From Hydrogenophaga sp. (GTDB lineage Bacteria; Pseudomonadota; Gammaproteobacteria; Burkholderiales; Burkholderiaceae): 14,714 nt of DNA. Location of the stretch: NCBI GenBank assembly GCA_025458545.1, contig JALOSH010000021.1, positions 1 through 14,714 of the forward strand. The letters run 5' to 3'. Numbering within the stretch: position 1 is the first letter of the stretch; each line of letters starts with the position of its first letter. Below the pieces are notes generated by a model that saw only the letters and a program-made list of their open reading frames with translations, did not search any database and was not told the origin of the DNA. A program made the position numbers and the translations under genes. Positions 7,256 to 14,714 of this stretch are shown one piece after another.

Positions 7256-8236
7256 GTGGCAAATGAAATCCAGGCCCGCACGCGGGTGATTCTTGGGACC
7301 GGTGGCACCATCGCGGGCCGTGCGGCCCGGGCTGGTGACAACGTGGGGTATGTGGCCGGGCAAGTGGGCGTCGGGGATCTGGTGGCGGGCATTCCGCCGC
7401 TGTCCGGTCTGGCGCTGGAGATCGAGCAGGTGGCACAGGTCGACAGCAAGGACATGGGGCTGGCGGTCTGGCAAGCGCTCGCGAGGCGGGTGGCCCACCA
7501 CCTGGCCCGGGAAGAGGTGTCTGGCATCGTGATCACCCATGGCACCGATACGCTCGAAGAAACCGCCTTCTTTCTGCAGGAGGTCCTGCGCCCGGCCAAA
7601 CCGGTGGTGTTGACCTGTGCCATGCGCCCAGCGACCGCGCTGGTGCCGGACGGTCCGCAGAACCTGCTGGATGCGGTGAGCGTGGCCGGGGATCCTGTGG
7701 CGCACGGGGTGTTGGCCGTTTGTGCCGGTCAGGTCCACGCTGCCCGCGACGTGGCCAAAGTGCACACCTACCGCACCGACGCGTTCGATTCGGGCGATGC
7801 TGGCCCGATCGGTTGTGTGGAGGAGGGCGTGCTGCGGATGTTCCATCCCTGGCCGTCCGAGCGACCCGACGCGCCGTATGACGCAGCGGGGCTCGCCCGC
7901 GTTCAGCGGGTCACCGCGTTGCCACGCGTCGAATGGCTGACCAGCCACGCCGATGCGGATGGCACGTTGGTGCGGGCCCTGATCGCACTGGGGGCACAGG
8001 ACCCGGCCCGCATGCCGTGTGGCTTGCTGGTGGCGGGCACGGGCAACGGGACCCTGCACCAATCGTTGATCGATGCTCTGCATGAGGCCCAGCGCCTGGG
8101 CGTGCGGGTGGTCCGTGCCACGCGCTGTGCCCGGGGCCGGGTCATTTCAGGTCGCGAGAACCCGTTTCCCGAGGTCAGCGAACTGGCTCCCGCCAAGGCA
8201 CGTCTGGCGCTGGCGCTGGCCTTGCTGGAGGCTTAG
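7256..8236 (+). CDS. L-asparaginase, cytoplasmic, type-II-like sequence
   Basis: It hydrolyses L-asparagine (perhaps also glutamine) to the acid and ammonia. I choose GTG 7256 because GGAGAG (7243-7248) lies seven bases upstream; this gives 326 aa. The first catalytic Thr is Thr18 in GTGGTIAG, with a Tyr at 32 in the flexible loop. SKDM (64-67) corresponds to the substrate-binding Ser. The second catalytic Thr-Asp pair is Thr97-Asp98 in THGTDT, and a matching Lys follows in RDVAKVHT. The order and wording resemble E. coli AnsB, but there is no signal peptide, so a cytoplasmic enzyme is expected. Its stop lies four bases before the next gene, indicating a transcription unit. It is divergent from lexA and sits directly behind two SOS boxes. 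Identity as asparaginase is firm; ansA or ansB naming is not. Confidence 0.92.
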   Translation: MANEIQARTRVILGTGGTIAGRAARAGDNVGYVAGQVGVGDLVAGIPPLSGLALEIEQVAQVDSKDMGLAVWQALARRVAHHLAREEVSGIVITHGTDTLEETAFFLQEVLRPAKPVVLTCAMRPATALVPDGPQNLLDAVSVAGDPVAHGVLAVCAGQVHAARDVAKVHTYRTDAFDSGDAGPIGCVEEGVLRMFHPWPSERPDAPYDAAGLARVQRVTALPRVEWLTSHADADGTLVRALIALGAQDPARMPCGLLVAGTGNGTLHQSLIDALHEAQRLGVRVVRATRCARGRVISGRENPFPEVSELAPAKARLALALALLEA

Positions 8237-8240
8237 GCCG

Positions 8241-8660
8241 GTGTTCGCCGCGCTGGGCAGCCACCCGTGGGCCTACCCCATGCTGGAGGTGGTGCACATC
8301 TTGGGCATCGGTTTGCTGCTCGGCAACCTGACGCTGCTGGAGCTGCGGGTGTTCGGCTGGGGTGCGGCGCTGCCGGTGCAACCGCTGGCCCGCCTTAGCC
8401 TGACGCTGGTTGCTCTGGGTTTTTCTCTGGCCGCGGCGTCCGGCCTGCTGATGTTCGCGACCCAGGCCGGGGAACTGTTGGCCAATCGGGCGTTCACAGC
8501 GAAGATGCTGCTGTTGATGCTGGCTGCCTGCAACGCTGGCTGGTTCCATGGACGGCGATCGCTGGAGCGGCTGGACACGATGGCCCGAGCGCTCATGGTG
8601 GTGTCCAGCGTGATCTGGCTGCTGGTCCTGACCTGTGGTCGGTGGATTGGTTACCTTTGA
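8241..8660 (+). CDS. Four-helix membrane protein, DUF6644-like
   Basis: The 139-aa frame starts at GTG 8241; GGAGG at 8227-8231, inside the end of the asparaginase gene, lies nine bases upstream. Four hydrophobic segments are visible: around MLEVVHILGIGLLLGNLTLL, SLTLVALGFSLAAASGLLMF, AFTAKMLLLMLAACNAGWFH and ARALMVVSSVIWLLVLTCG. His residues occur in the first segment (EVVHI) and at the end of the third (GWFHGRR), a pattern reminiscent of CopD-type or b-type haem membrane proteins, though the match is not close. From memory it fits the DUF6644 family; the number should be confirmed. It lies between asparaginase (4-base gap) and the exported protein (11-base gap), and probably works with the latter. 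Function unknown. Confidence 0.82.
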   Translation: MFAALGSHPWAYPMLEVVHILGIGLLLGNLTLLELRVFGWGAALPVQPLARLSLTLVALGFSLAAASGLLMFATQAGELLANRAFTAKMLLLMLAACNAGWFHGRRSLERLDTMARALMVVSSVIWLLVLTCGRWIGYL

Positions 8661-8671
8661 AGGAGTTTTTC

Positions 8672-9154
8672 ATGCAAAGACGCGCGCTGATTCGACACAC
8701 CGGTGCATGGGCCGGCCTGGCCCTGTTGCCCGGATGGGCCCATGCACACCACGGCTGGAGCAGCTTCGACCAGGACCGCCCGATCTATCTGGAAGGGCGT
8801 GCGGTGGAGGTGAAATGGCGCAACCCCCACGCCGAACTGGTGCTGGAGTTGCCCGACACCCTGAACCTGCCCGCCGATCTCGCCCGGCGTCCGCTGCCCG
8901 CGCAAGTGGCCGGCGTGGACGGGCCGGCGTTGTTGGCACGGACCAGCTTGCCCAAGCGGCGCGACAAGCGCTGGGAAATCGAGCTCGCTCCCCTGACGCG
9001 GTTGGGGCAGTGGCAGATGCCCGAGATCAAGCCCGGGGCCTCGGTCGCCCTGGTGGGTTTCACCTTCAAGGGTGAGCAAGGCCCGGCGCTGGTGCGGGCC
9101 GAGTATGTCTTTCTGGACGGGAAGACCTACGGCCTGAGGTCCAGCCCGGCCTGA
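8672..9154 (+). CDS. Exported small protein, DUF6152-like, mature N-terminus His-His
   Basis: The 160-aa frame starts at ATG 8672 with a strong AAGGAG (8660-8665) six bases upstream. Residues 1-25 form a signal peptide with twin arginines (QRRALI) and an AHA cleavage site, so the mature chain would begin HHGWSSFDQD. The pattern HHGW/HHSF, then a Leu-Glu-Gly strand, then a Trp-x-Asn-Pro-His segment (here KWRNPHAELVLEL, His53) is that of DUF6152 proteins as I remember them; a small beta-barrel is likely. An N-terminal His together with His53 could bind a metal such as copper, as in CopC or LPMO proteins; this is inference. The membrane protein encoded just upstream is the likely partner. The gene ends 13 bases before a hairpin shared with adk. 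Confidence 0.85.
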   Translation: MQRRALIRHTGAWAGLALLPGWAHAHHGWSSFDQDRPIYLEGRAVEVKWRNPHAELVLELPDTLNLPADLARRPLPAQVAGVDGPALLARTSLPKRRDKRWEIELAPLTRLGQWQMPEIKPGASVALVGFTFKGEQGPALVRAEYVFLDGKTYGLRSSPA

Positions 9155-9166
9155 GGCTCCCGCCAC

Positions 9167-9192
9167 AAAAAAGCCCGGCGACACGCCGGGCT
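9167..9192 (-). terminator. Rho-independent terminator of adk
   Basis: AGCCCGGCG (9172-9180) and CGCCGGGCT (9184-9192) form a nine-pair stem with an ACA loop. On the minus strand the stem is followed by six T (9172-9167), as expected for adk, which ends at 9216. In the plus direction the stem is followed by CTGG, so for the asparaginase cluster it is weak at best. Confidence 0.88.
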
Positions 9193-9215
9193 CTGGTGTC
9201 GGGCACAGCCGGGGT

Positions 9216-9893
<678 letters not shown>

Positions 9894-10028
9894 TCAAATC
9901 GAGGCCGCTTGTCTCGGCGGCTGCCTCCTGACCCGAGGGGCAGAGGCTTCTCAATGAGGATAGCACGCGCGTTCCTGCCGCTCGCTTACAACGGTGGCGG
10001 GTTTGCCAGGTCTGCAACCCGGCGCTTT

Positions 10029-10799
10029 TCAGGCCTTGCCGAACAGGGCGCGCACGCGTTCCAGATCGGCCGGAGTGTCGACACCGGGACCGGGTGCCGA
10101 CGGACTCAGGTGCACGGCAATGCGTTGTCCGTGCCACAGCACCCGCAATTGTTCCAGCGCTTCGGTGGCCTCCAGCGGTGCCGGCTCCAGGGCGGGAAAC
10201 TGGCGCAGGAAACCGGCCCGGTAACCGTAGATGCCAATGTGGCGCAGCGGGGCCGGCGAAGGCAGTGTGTTGCGCGCGGAACCCTCGGCCATGCCGTCGC
10301 GCCACCAGGCGATCGGCGCACGGCTGAAGTACAGCGCGGTGTGCTGGCGGTCCAGCACCACCTTCACCACATTCGGATTCAGGAAGTCGGCCATGTCACC
10401 GATGGCGTGGGCCGCGGTGCTCATCACGCAGTCGGGGCGCCGCATCAGCTCGGCCGCCACCGCGTCGATCATGTCGGGGTCTATGAGCGGTTCGTCGCCT
10501 TGGACATTGACCACCACCGCAGCGTCTGGCAGGCCCAGGAAGCTGCACGCCTCGGCCAGTCGGTCGCTGCCCGAGGCATGATCGGTGCGGGTCAGCAGGC
10601 AGGGGATGCCATGGGCCTCGCACGCCGCGAGGATGCGGGTATCGTCGCCCGCCACCACGCAGCGCGTGGCGCCGCTGCGTTGGGCCTGCCGGGCCACCCG
10701 CACCACCATGGGCACACCGCCGATGTCGGCCAGCGGTTTGTCGGGAAGGCGGCTGGAGGCCAGCCGGGCCGGGATCAGGACCGTGAAGCCCTGGCTCAT
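10029..10799 (-). CDS. kdsB: 3-deoxy-manno-octulosonate cytidylyltransferase (CMP-Kdo synthetase)
   Basis: It activates Kdo with CTP to CMP-Kdo, the donor for the lipopolysaccharide inner core. The 256-aa sequence shows the nucleotide-binding [15 protein letters not shown] (residues 9-23), the [13 protein letters not shown] segment, TDHASGSDR, and the metal/CTP motif [30 protein letters not shown] is also typical of KdsB. The length agrees with the family (about 250 aa). The ATG at 10799 overlaps the stop codon of the Trm112 gene by four bases, so the two are translationally coupled. The order lpxK-Trm112-kdsB is the same as in E. coli (lpxK-ycaR-kdsB), which supports the call. Confidence 0.97.
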   Translation of the reverse strand: MSQGFTVLIPARLASSRLPDKPLADIGGVPMVVRVARQAQRSGATRCVVAGDDTRILAACEAHGIPCLLTRTDHASGSDRLAEACSFLGLPDAAVVVNVQGDEPLIDPDMIDAVAAELMRRPDCVMSTAAHAIGDMADFLNPNVVKVVLDRQHTALYFSRAPIAWWRDGMAEGSARNTLPSPAPLRHIGIYGYRAGFLRQFPALEPAPLEATEALEQLRVLWHGQRIAVHLSPSAPGPGVDTPADLERVRALFGKA

Positions 10800-11002
10800 G
10801 GAGCTGGGGCGGGGGCGGGTGGTCGGGCCGCTTCTTCTTCGGTCAGGGCGCGGGCTTCGTGTTCGAGCAGGATCGGGATGCCGTCGCGCACCGGGTAGGC
10901 CAGGCGCGCGCTGCGCGAAAGCAACTCCTGCGTCTCGCGTTTGAAGATCAGCGGCCCTTTGGTGACCGGGCAGACCAGCAATTCAAGCAGTTTGGTGTCC
11001 AT
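10796..11002 (-). CDS. Trm112/YcaR family small protein
   Basis: This 68-aa protein has the family core [16 protein letters not shown] (residues 5-20) and [17 protein letters not shown] (35-51), and ends in a Pro/Ala tail. Eukaryotic Trm112 is an activator subunit of methyltransferases; the bacterial role in the lipopolysaccharide operon is not settled. Only one Cys is present (CPV), so the zinc-binding version of the fold is not expected. The start ATG at 11002-11000 has a weak ribosome binding site; it lies 36 bases after lpxK and its stop overlaps the kdsB start, the conserved lpxK-ycaR-kdsB arrangement. Confidence 0.93.
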   Translation of the reverse strand: MDTKLLELLVCPVTKGPLIFKRETQELLSRSARLAYPVRDGIPILLEHEARALTEEEAARPPAPAPAP

Positions 11003-11038
11003 GCGCCGATGATAGTCGGGCCTGGCGGACGACGCTGC

Positions 11039-12082
11039 TCATCGCCCGAGCGGGCGTGGTGGCAGCAGGCTGTCGAGTGCGGTCCAGAAAGCAGGCTCGG
11101 GCGACAACTCCAGCGGCACTGCCCAGACCGCAGCCTGGTCGGCCGACAGTGCGGCAAACAGTTTCACCGCGTCCTTTTCGGTGCACACCCGGGTGCCCGG
11201 GGTTTGCAGCAGCTTGGCGTAGTCGGCGCTGTCGGCGTGGTCGGGCAGGGCCACGGTGCGGGCTAGCGTGAGGCCGCGGGCGCGCAACATCTCAAAGAAC
11301 ACCTCGGGCCGTGCGATACCGGCCACCGCGGTCAGCGCGTGTCCTCGCAGATCTTGCAGTGCCACGCGTTGGCCCTGTGGACCGACCGCTGTATCTGCCA
11401 GGCGCCGCGAGGCGCTGAACTCGGGCAGACCGCTGGGGGTGGGTGCCGTGGGTGCGGCCAGACCTTCTGGCCGCTGGTGCAGCACGAGGTCGGGTCGCAA
11501 GCGATTGCCTGGGTGCGGAGGCCAGGGTTCGCGCAGCAGACCAGCGGGCAGCTGCCAGCCGTTGCCCGTGCCGCGGTCGTCAAAAACCGCGATCGCAAGA
11601 TCGCGCCCCAGGGCCAGGTGCTGAAGACCGTCGTCGCACACCAGCACGTCCACACCCGGGTGGGCCGCGAGCAGGGCGCGGGCGGCGTCGACCCGCCGCG
11701 CGGCCACCCACACCGGTACGCCAGTGGCGCGCCAGATCAGGGCTGGCTCGTCGCCGCTGTCGTCAGGTGCGGTGTCGTTCAGGACGGGCAGCACCGCGTC
11801 GCTGCGTCGCCCGTAACCGCGCGAAACCACGCCGGGGTTCCAGCCCTGGCGCTGCAGGTGTTTCACCAGGGCAATCACGGTGGGGGTTTTGCCCGCGCCT
11901 CCCACGACCACGTTGCCGACCACGACCACCGGCACCGCCAGCCGTTCGACCTTGAGGAGTCCGAGCGAGAACAAGGTGCGCCGCAGCACAAAGAGCCAGC
12001 CATACAGCAATGAAACCGGCCACAGCAGCCGGGCCAGCCAGCCACGGCCAGACCAGATGCTGTGCCAGCGGGCTGGGTTCAT
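11039..12082 (-). CDS. lpxK: Tetraacyldisaccharide 4'-kinase
   Basis: LpxK phosphorylates the lipid A precursor at the 4' position at the inner face of the inner membrane. I choose ATG 12082-12080 (MNPARWHSIW), 347 aa, because the frame upstream overlaps exbD and does not look like LpxK. An N-terminal membrane-associated helix (residues 19-40, LLWPVSLLYGWLFVL) is followed by the P-loop GNVVVGGAGKTPT (56-68), VSRGYGRR, and the family motif CDDGLQH. A further motif, VCTEKDAVKL, lies near the C-terminus. It begins 19 bases after exbD and precedes the Trm112 gene by 36 bases; the Shine-Dalgarno sequence is poor, so coupling to exbD translation is likely. All diagnostic motifs are intact. Confidence 0.96.
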   Translation of the reverse strand: MNPARWHSIWSGRGWLARLLWPVSLLYGWLFVLRRTLFSLGLLKVERLAVPVVVVGNVVVGGAGKTPTVIALVKHLQRQGWNPGVVSRGYGRRSDAVLPVLNDTAPDDSGDEPALIWRATGVPVWVAARRVDAARALLAAHPGVDVLVCDDGLQHLALGRDLAIAVFDDRGTGNGWQLPAGLLREPWPPHPGNRLRPDLVLHQRPEGLAAPTAPTPSGLPEFSASRRLADTAVGPQGQRVALQDLRGHALTAVAGIARPEVFFEMLRARGLTLARTVALPDHADSADYAKLLQTPGTRVCTEKDAVKLFAALSADQAAVWAVPLELSPEPAFWTALDSLLPPRPLGR

Positions 12083-12101
12083 GAGCGGGCGCGCGCAGCG
12101 C

Positions 12102-12524
12102 TCAGGGTTTGCCGCCCGATTGCTGGGTGGCGAAGGTGACCTGCACCAGACCGGCACGCCGTGCCGCGTCCATGACGTTGATGACCGACTGGTGGGTGGC
12201 GGCAGCGTCGGCGCTGATGATCACCACCACCTCGCGGCTGTCCTGGGCGGCGCGACCCAGGGCATTGGTCAGGGTCTCGACCCCGGCGCCTTCGAGCACT
12301 TCCTTGTTGATGGAGTAACGGCCATCGCTGCCGACCGCCACAACCACTTCTTTCGGGTTGGTGCGTTGCTGTTCGGCGTCGGCCACCGGCAGGTTGACCT
12401 GAAGCTCGGTGAACTTGCTGTAGGTCGTGGTGAGCATCAAAAAGATCAGCACCACCAGCAGGATGTCGATGAACGGGATCAGGTTGATCTCGGGCTCATC
12501 GCGGTTGCCAGGACGGAAGTTCAT
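12102..12524 (-). CDS. exbD: ExbD/TolR family biopolymer transport protein
   Basis: ExbD is the small partner of ExbB in the proton-driven motor that energises outer-membrane processes. The 140-aa protein has a short cytoplasmic N-terminus (MNFRPGNRDEPEINLIP), a single membrane helix (about 18-35) with the essential Asp20 in PFIDILLVVLIF, and a periplasmic domain of about 100 residues. ATG 12524 lies five bases after the exbB stop, without an obvious Shine-Dalgarno sequence, so translation is probably coupled to exbB. There is no tonB, tolA or tolB gene in the window, so which outer-membrane partner it drives cannot be said. TolR is the alternative reading, but position next to lpxK in betaproteobacteria favours ExbD naming. 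Confidence 0.93.
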   Translation of the reverse strand: MNFRPGNRDEPEINLIPFIDILLVVLIFLMLTTTYSKFTELQVNLPVADAEQQRTNPKEVVVAVGSDGRYSINKEVLEGAGVETLTNALGRAAQDSREVVVIISADAAATHQSVINVMDAARRAGLVQVTFATQQSGGKP

Positions 12525-12529
12525 GGGGT

Positions 12530-13165
12530 TCAGCGACGCAGGGACAGCAGGTGGCGCGCAAAACGCTCGGCGGCCAGTTCCATGGCGAGCAGGTAGTCGT
12601 CCACCCGGGCCCGGAAATAGCGCCAGAAGATCAGTGCCGGAATGGCGACGATCAGGCCGAACGCGGTGTTGTAGAGCGCGATCGAGATGCCGTGGGCCAT
12701 TTGGCCCGGATTGCCACCGCCGGGCACCATGCCACCGTCACCGCCTTGGGAGGCGAAGATTTCGATCATGCCGATCACGGTGCCCAGCAGGCCCAGCAAG
12801 GGCGCGGCTGACGCGATGGTGGCGAGTGCGCCCAGGTAGCGTTGCAACTTGGCGGCGGCCTGGCGGCCTGCGCCTTCCAGGTTGCTGCGCAGATCTTCTT
12901 CGCTGGCGCGCGGGTTGCTGTTGAGGGTGCGAAAGCCGCTGGCCAGCACCGCGCCGAGCACCGAGTTCTGTTCCAGCTGGGCCACCACATCGGGGCCAGG
13001 AATGCCGTTGCGAGACACCATGATGGCTTCGTCCAGCAACTTCGGGGGCACGATTCGAGCGGTTTTCAGGCTGATGAAGCGCTCGATGATGAGGGCCAGG
13101 CCGATCACCGAGCAGGCGATCAGGGGCCAAATCGGCCATCCGGCGGCTTGTATGATGGAAAACAA
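12530..13165 (-). CDS. exbB: ExbB/TolQ/MotA family proton channel protein, TTG start
   Basis: ExbB forms the proton channel together with ExbD. The 211-aa sequence has a first membrane helix near residues 8-26 (GWPIWPLIACSVIGLALII), a cytoplasmic loop, and two more helices near 115-135 (IASAAPLLGLLGTVIGMIEIF) and 160-182 (ISIALYNTAFGLIVAIPALIF). LLGLLGTVIGM is the family signature. The start codon is TTG at 13165-13163; GGAG (plus-strand CTCC at 13173-13176) stands seven bases upstream, and the protein begins exactly where family members do (FSIIQAAGWPIWPLI). No ATG or GTG gives a sensible alternative. It heads the exbB-exbD-lpxK-Trm112-kdsB unit, so its weak start codon may limit motor protein output. 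Confidence 0.94.
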   Translation of the reverse strand: MFSIIQAAGWPIWPLIACSVIGLALIIERFISLKTARIVPPKLLDEAIMVSRNGIPGPDVVAQLEQNSVLGAVLASGFRTLNSNPRASEEDLRSNLEGAGRQAAAKLQRYLGALATIASAAPLLGLLGTVIGMIEIFASQGGDGGMVPGGGNPGQMAHGISIALYNTAFGLIVAIPALIFWRYFRARVDDYLLAMELAAERFARHLLSLRR

Positions 13166-13499
13166 ATCGGGGCTCCAGACAACAACCGCTATGAGCGCGG
13201 TCAGGTGCGTTTCTCGGGATTATGGCTCAGCCCTCCGAGCCCCGACCGGGCTCCACAGGAGCCCGCAGAGGGGTCTTCACAGTGATGCACATTTTCTGTG
13301 GATAAGTATGTGAAAAACTCGCCGCCGTGCCTTCGGCAGCCCGCTTGAATCCACGTTTCCAACACTTCGATGACAAAACAGGCAGTGCAAAACGCATTGA
13401 AATCAAAGGCTTGGCCAGACCGCTTGTGGGCATGCAGCGGTTCGGGTGGTCGGCCCTGTGCGCATGCGGTGTGTGGACACATTTGCCCCGGAGAGCCCA
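13166..13499. promoter_or_regulatory. Divergent control region between exbB and xseA
   Basis: This 334-base gap must carry both the exbB and the xseA promoters. I see no convincing hexamer pair; CATAAT around 13218-13223 on the minus strand is a possible -10 for exbB, and TTGAAT at 13345-13350 a possible -35 for xseA. The AT-rich part near 13280-13320 contains a perfect DnaA box next to a CACA-N5-TGTG dyad, described separately. No additional gene is supported here. Confidence 0.5.
13297..13305 (-). promoter_or_regulatory. Perfect DnaA box
   Basis: The minus strand reads TTATCCACA, the exact E. coli DnaA-box consensus. It abuts a small dyad, CACA-TTTTC-TGTG, at 13288-13300, and is framed by TTCACA (13276-13281) and TGTGAA (about 13310-13315). 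It lies about 130 bases upstream of exbB and 195 bases upstream of xseA. A single box is more likely a regulatory DnaA site than an origin. Confidence 0.55.
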
Positions 13500-14714
13500 G
13501 TGTCTGAGCCATTTTTTGCCGCCGACGGGCCATCGGCGCGGCGTGTCTGGGCGGTTGGCCCGCTGATGCGCGACATCGCTGACGCCCTGGCCGCGCGCTT
13601 CAATCCCGTCACGGTTCGCGGCGAGATTTCGGGCTTCTCCCGCGCGGCCAGCGGTCATTGTTACTTCTCGCTCAAAGACGACACCGGTCAGATCCGCTGT
13701 GCGCTGTTTCGGCGCTCGGCCGAGCAGTTGAACTTTGCGCCGCGGGAAGGCCAGGTGGTCGAGGCGCTGGGCAAGCTGGATGTGTACGGTCCGCGGGGCG
13801 ACCTGCAGCTTATCGTCGACAACCTGAAGCCGGCCGGGCAGGGTGCGCTGTTCGAGCAGTTTCTCCGCCTCAAGGCCCAGCTGGAAGCCGAGGGTTTGTT
13901 CGATCCCGTCCGCAAGCGGCCCCTGCCCTCACAGCCCCGCAGCATTGGCGTGGTGACCTCGCTGGGCGCCGCGGCACTGCGCGATGTGGTCACAGCGCTG
14001 CGGCGGCGGGTGCCGCATGTGCCGGTGTTGATCTACCCGGCGGCGGTGCAGGGCGCGCAGGCCCCCGCCGAACTGTGTGCGGCCCTGGAGACCGCCTACC
14101 GGCGCCACGACGAGGCGGGTGAGAGCGAGGTGCTGTTGCTGGTGCGCGGCGGCGGTTCGCTGGAGGATCTGTGGTCGTTCAACGACGAGACCCTGGTGCG
14201 CACGCTGGCCCGGGCGCCCATGCCGGTGGTGTGCGGCGTCGGGCACGAGACCGATTTCACCCTGGCCGATTTTGTGGCCGATCTGCGCGCGCCCACACCC
14301 ACCGCCGCGGCCGAGCTGTGCGCGCCCGCCCGCGAGCAGCGCCTGGGCGAGCTGGCCTACCTGCAGGAGCGCCTGCGCGAGGGCAGCTGGAGCAGCCTCG
14401 ACCAGCGCGCCCAGCGCCTGGACCGGCTGGCCCAGCGTCTGGGCCGACCTTCTGTGCGCCTGCACGACAACCGGCAGGCACTCACCGGTCTGCAACACCG
14501 ATTGCAGGTCGGCCTGCAGCTCGCCGCCCAACGCGAGAGCCACCGCCTGGAGCGGCTGCAAACGGCCTTGCCGCAGGCCGTGCTGCGCACGCTGGAGCAG
14601 CGGGCCCAGCGCCTCCAGCGTTGCGGTTCGGCGCTTGGCCTGCTCGATCCGCGGCTGGTGCTGGAGCGCGGTTACGCCCTGTTGACCGATGCCCAGGGAC
14701 TGGCCATCACCCGC
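13500..14714 (+). CDS. xseA: Exodeoxyribonuclease VII large subunit (incomplete, runs off the window)
   Basis: XseA with XseB degrades single-stranded DNA in mismatch repair and recombination. I choose GTG 13500, in frame and preceded by GGAG (13490-13493) six bases upstream; the next ATG (13566) would delete the conserved RVWAVG segment, and an upstream ATG (13464) has no ribosome binding site. The N-terminal OB-fold includes RFNPVTVRGEISGFSRAASG and CYFSLKDDTGQIRCALF. The catalytic domain shows RKRPLPSQPRSIGVVTS, LIYPAAVQG, LLVRGGGSLEDLWSFNDE and CGVGHETDFTLADFVAD. A long helical, coiled-coil region rich in Leu, Gln and Arg follows. 405 codons are present, near the usual 400-460, so only the C-terminal end is missing. 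Confidence 0.96.
   Translation, partial: MSEPFFAADGPSARRVWAVGPLMRDIADALAARFNPVTVRGEISGFSRAASGHCYFSLKDDTGQIRCALFRRSAEQLNFAPREGQVVEALGKLDVYGPRGDLQLIVDNLKPAGQGALFEQFLRLKAQLEAEGLFDPVRKRPLPSQPRSIGVVTSLGAAALRDVVTALRRRVPHVPVLIYPAAVQGAQAPAELCAALETAYRRHDEAGESEVLLLVRGGGSLEDLWSFNDETLVRTLARAPMPVVCGVGHETDFTLADFVADLRAPTPTAAAELCAPAREQRLGELAYLQERLREGSWSSLDQRAQRLDRLAQRLGRPSVRLHDNRQALTGLQHRLQVGLQLAAQRESHRLERLQTALPQAVLRTLEQRAQRLQRCGSALGLLDPRLVLERGYALLTDAQGLAITR

Noticed and set aside
4777..9192. Similar GCCGGGC stems at 4777-4796 and 9172-9192 as members of a repeat family
   Set aside because: Such stems are common in rho-independent terminators of GC-rich bacteria; the loops and flanks differ.
13297..13480. 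Replication origin in the exbB/xseA gap (DnaA box plus TGTGGACAC at 13472-13480)
   Set aside because: Only one perfect box; the second has two mismatches, and there is no dnaA, dnaN or parAB nearby.

Overview
The window looks like chromosomal DNA of a GC-rich betaproteobacterium, most likely Burkholderiales and probably Comamonadaceae (Hydrogenophaga/Acidovorax-like). This rests on the high GC content, on protein sequences that read like that family, on the gene order exbB-exbD-lpxK-Trm112-kdsB-adk, and on a GC palindrome of the type scattered through Comamonadaceae intergenic DNA. No sign of phage, insertion sequence, CRISPR array, tRNA or rRNA is visible. It is largely a core region with a few accessory genes.

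Layout: (1) 143-2556, minus strand: two fatty or aryl acyl-CoA genes, a PaaH-like 3-hydroxyacyl-CoA dehydrogenase followed by a PaaG/enoyl-CoA hydratase-like protein whose 3' end is frameshifted. (2) 2633-4747, plus: a FimV-like membrane protein, divergent from the dehydrogenase and ending at a bidirectional terminator. (3) 4833-5840, minus: a D-2-hydroxyacid dehydrogenase. (4) 5927-7133, minus: lexA and a small unknown gene downstream of it. (5) 7204-7238: two tandem SOS boxes in the short gap between lexA and the divergent asparaginase gene. (6) 7256-9154, plus: a tight three-gene cluster of cytoplasmic asparaginase, a four-helix membrane protein (DUF6644-like) and an exported protein (DUF6152-like) whose predicted mature end is His-His. 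(7) 9216-13165, minus: exbB-exbD-lpxK-Trm112-kdsB followed by adk, an envelope/lipopolysaccharide block closed by a terminator. (8) 13166-13499: a divergent control region with one perfect DnaA box. (9) 13500 to the window edge, plus: the start of xseA.

Functionally, the minus-strand envelope block supplies lipid A phosphorylation (LpxK), CMP-Kdo (KdsB) and a proton-driven inner-membrane motor (ExbBD). LexA and XseA belong to DNA damage response and repair. The most noteworthy points are the shared lexA/asparaginase SOS control region, the unknown gene behind lexA, the membrane/exported pair that could be a CopC/CopD-like metal system, and the frameshift in the hydratase gene. I do not see strong evidence for a completely new system; these are hypotheses with stated tests.
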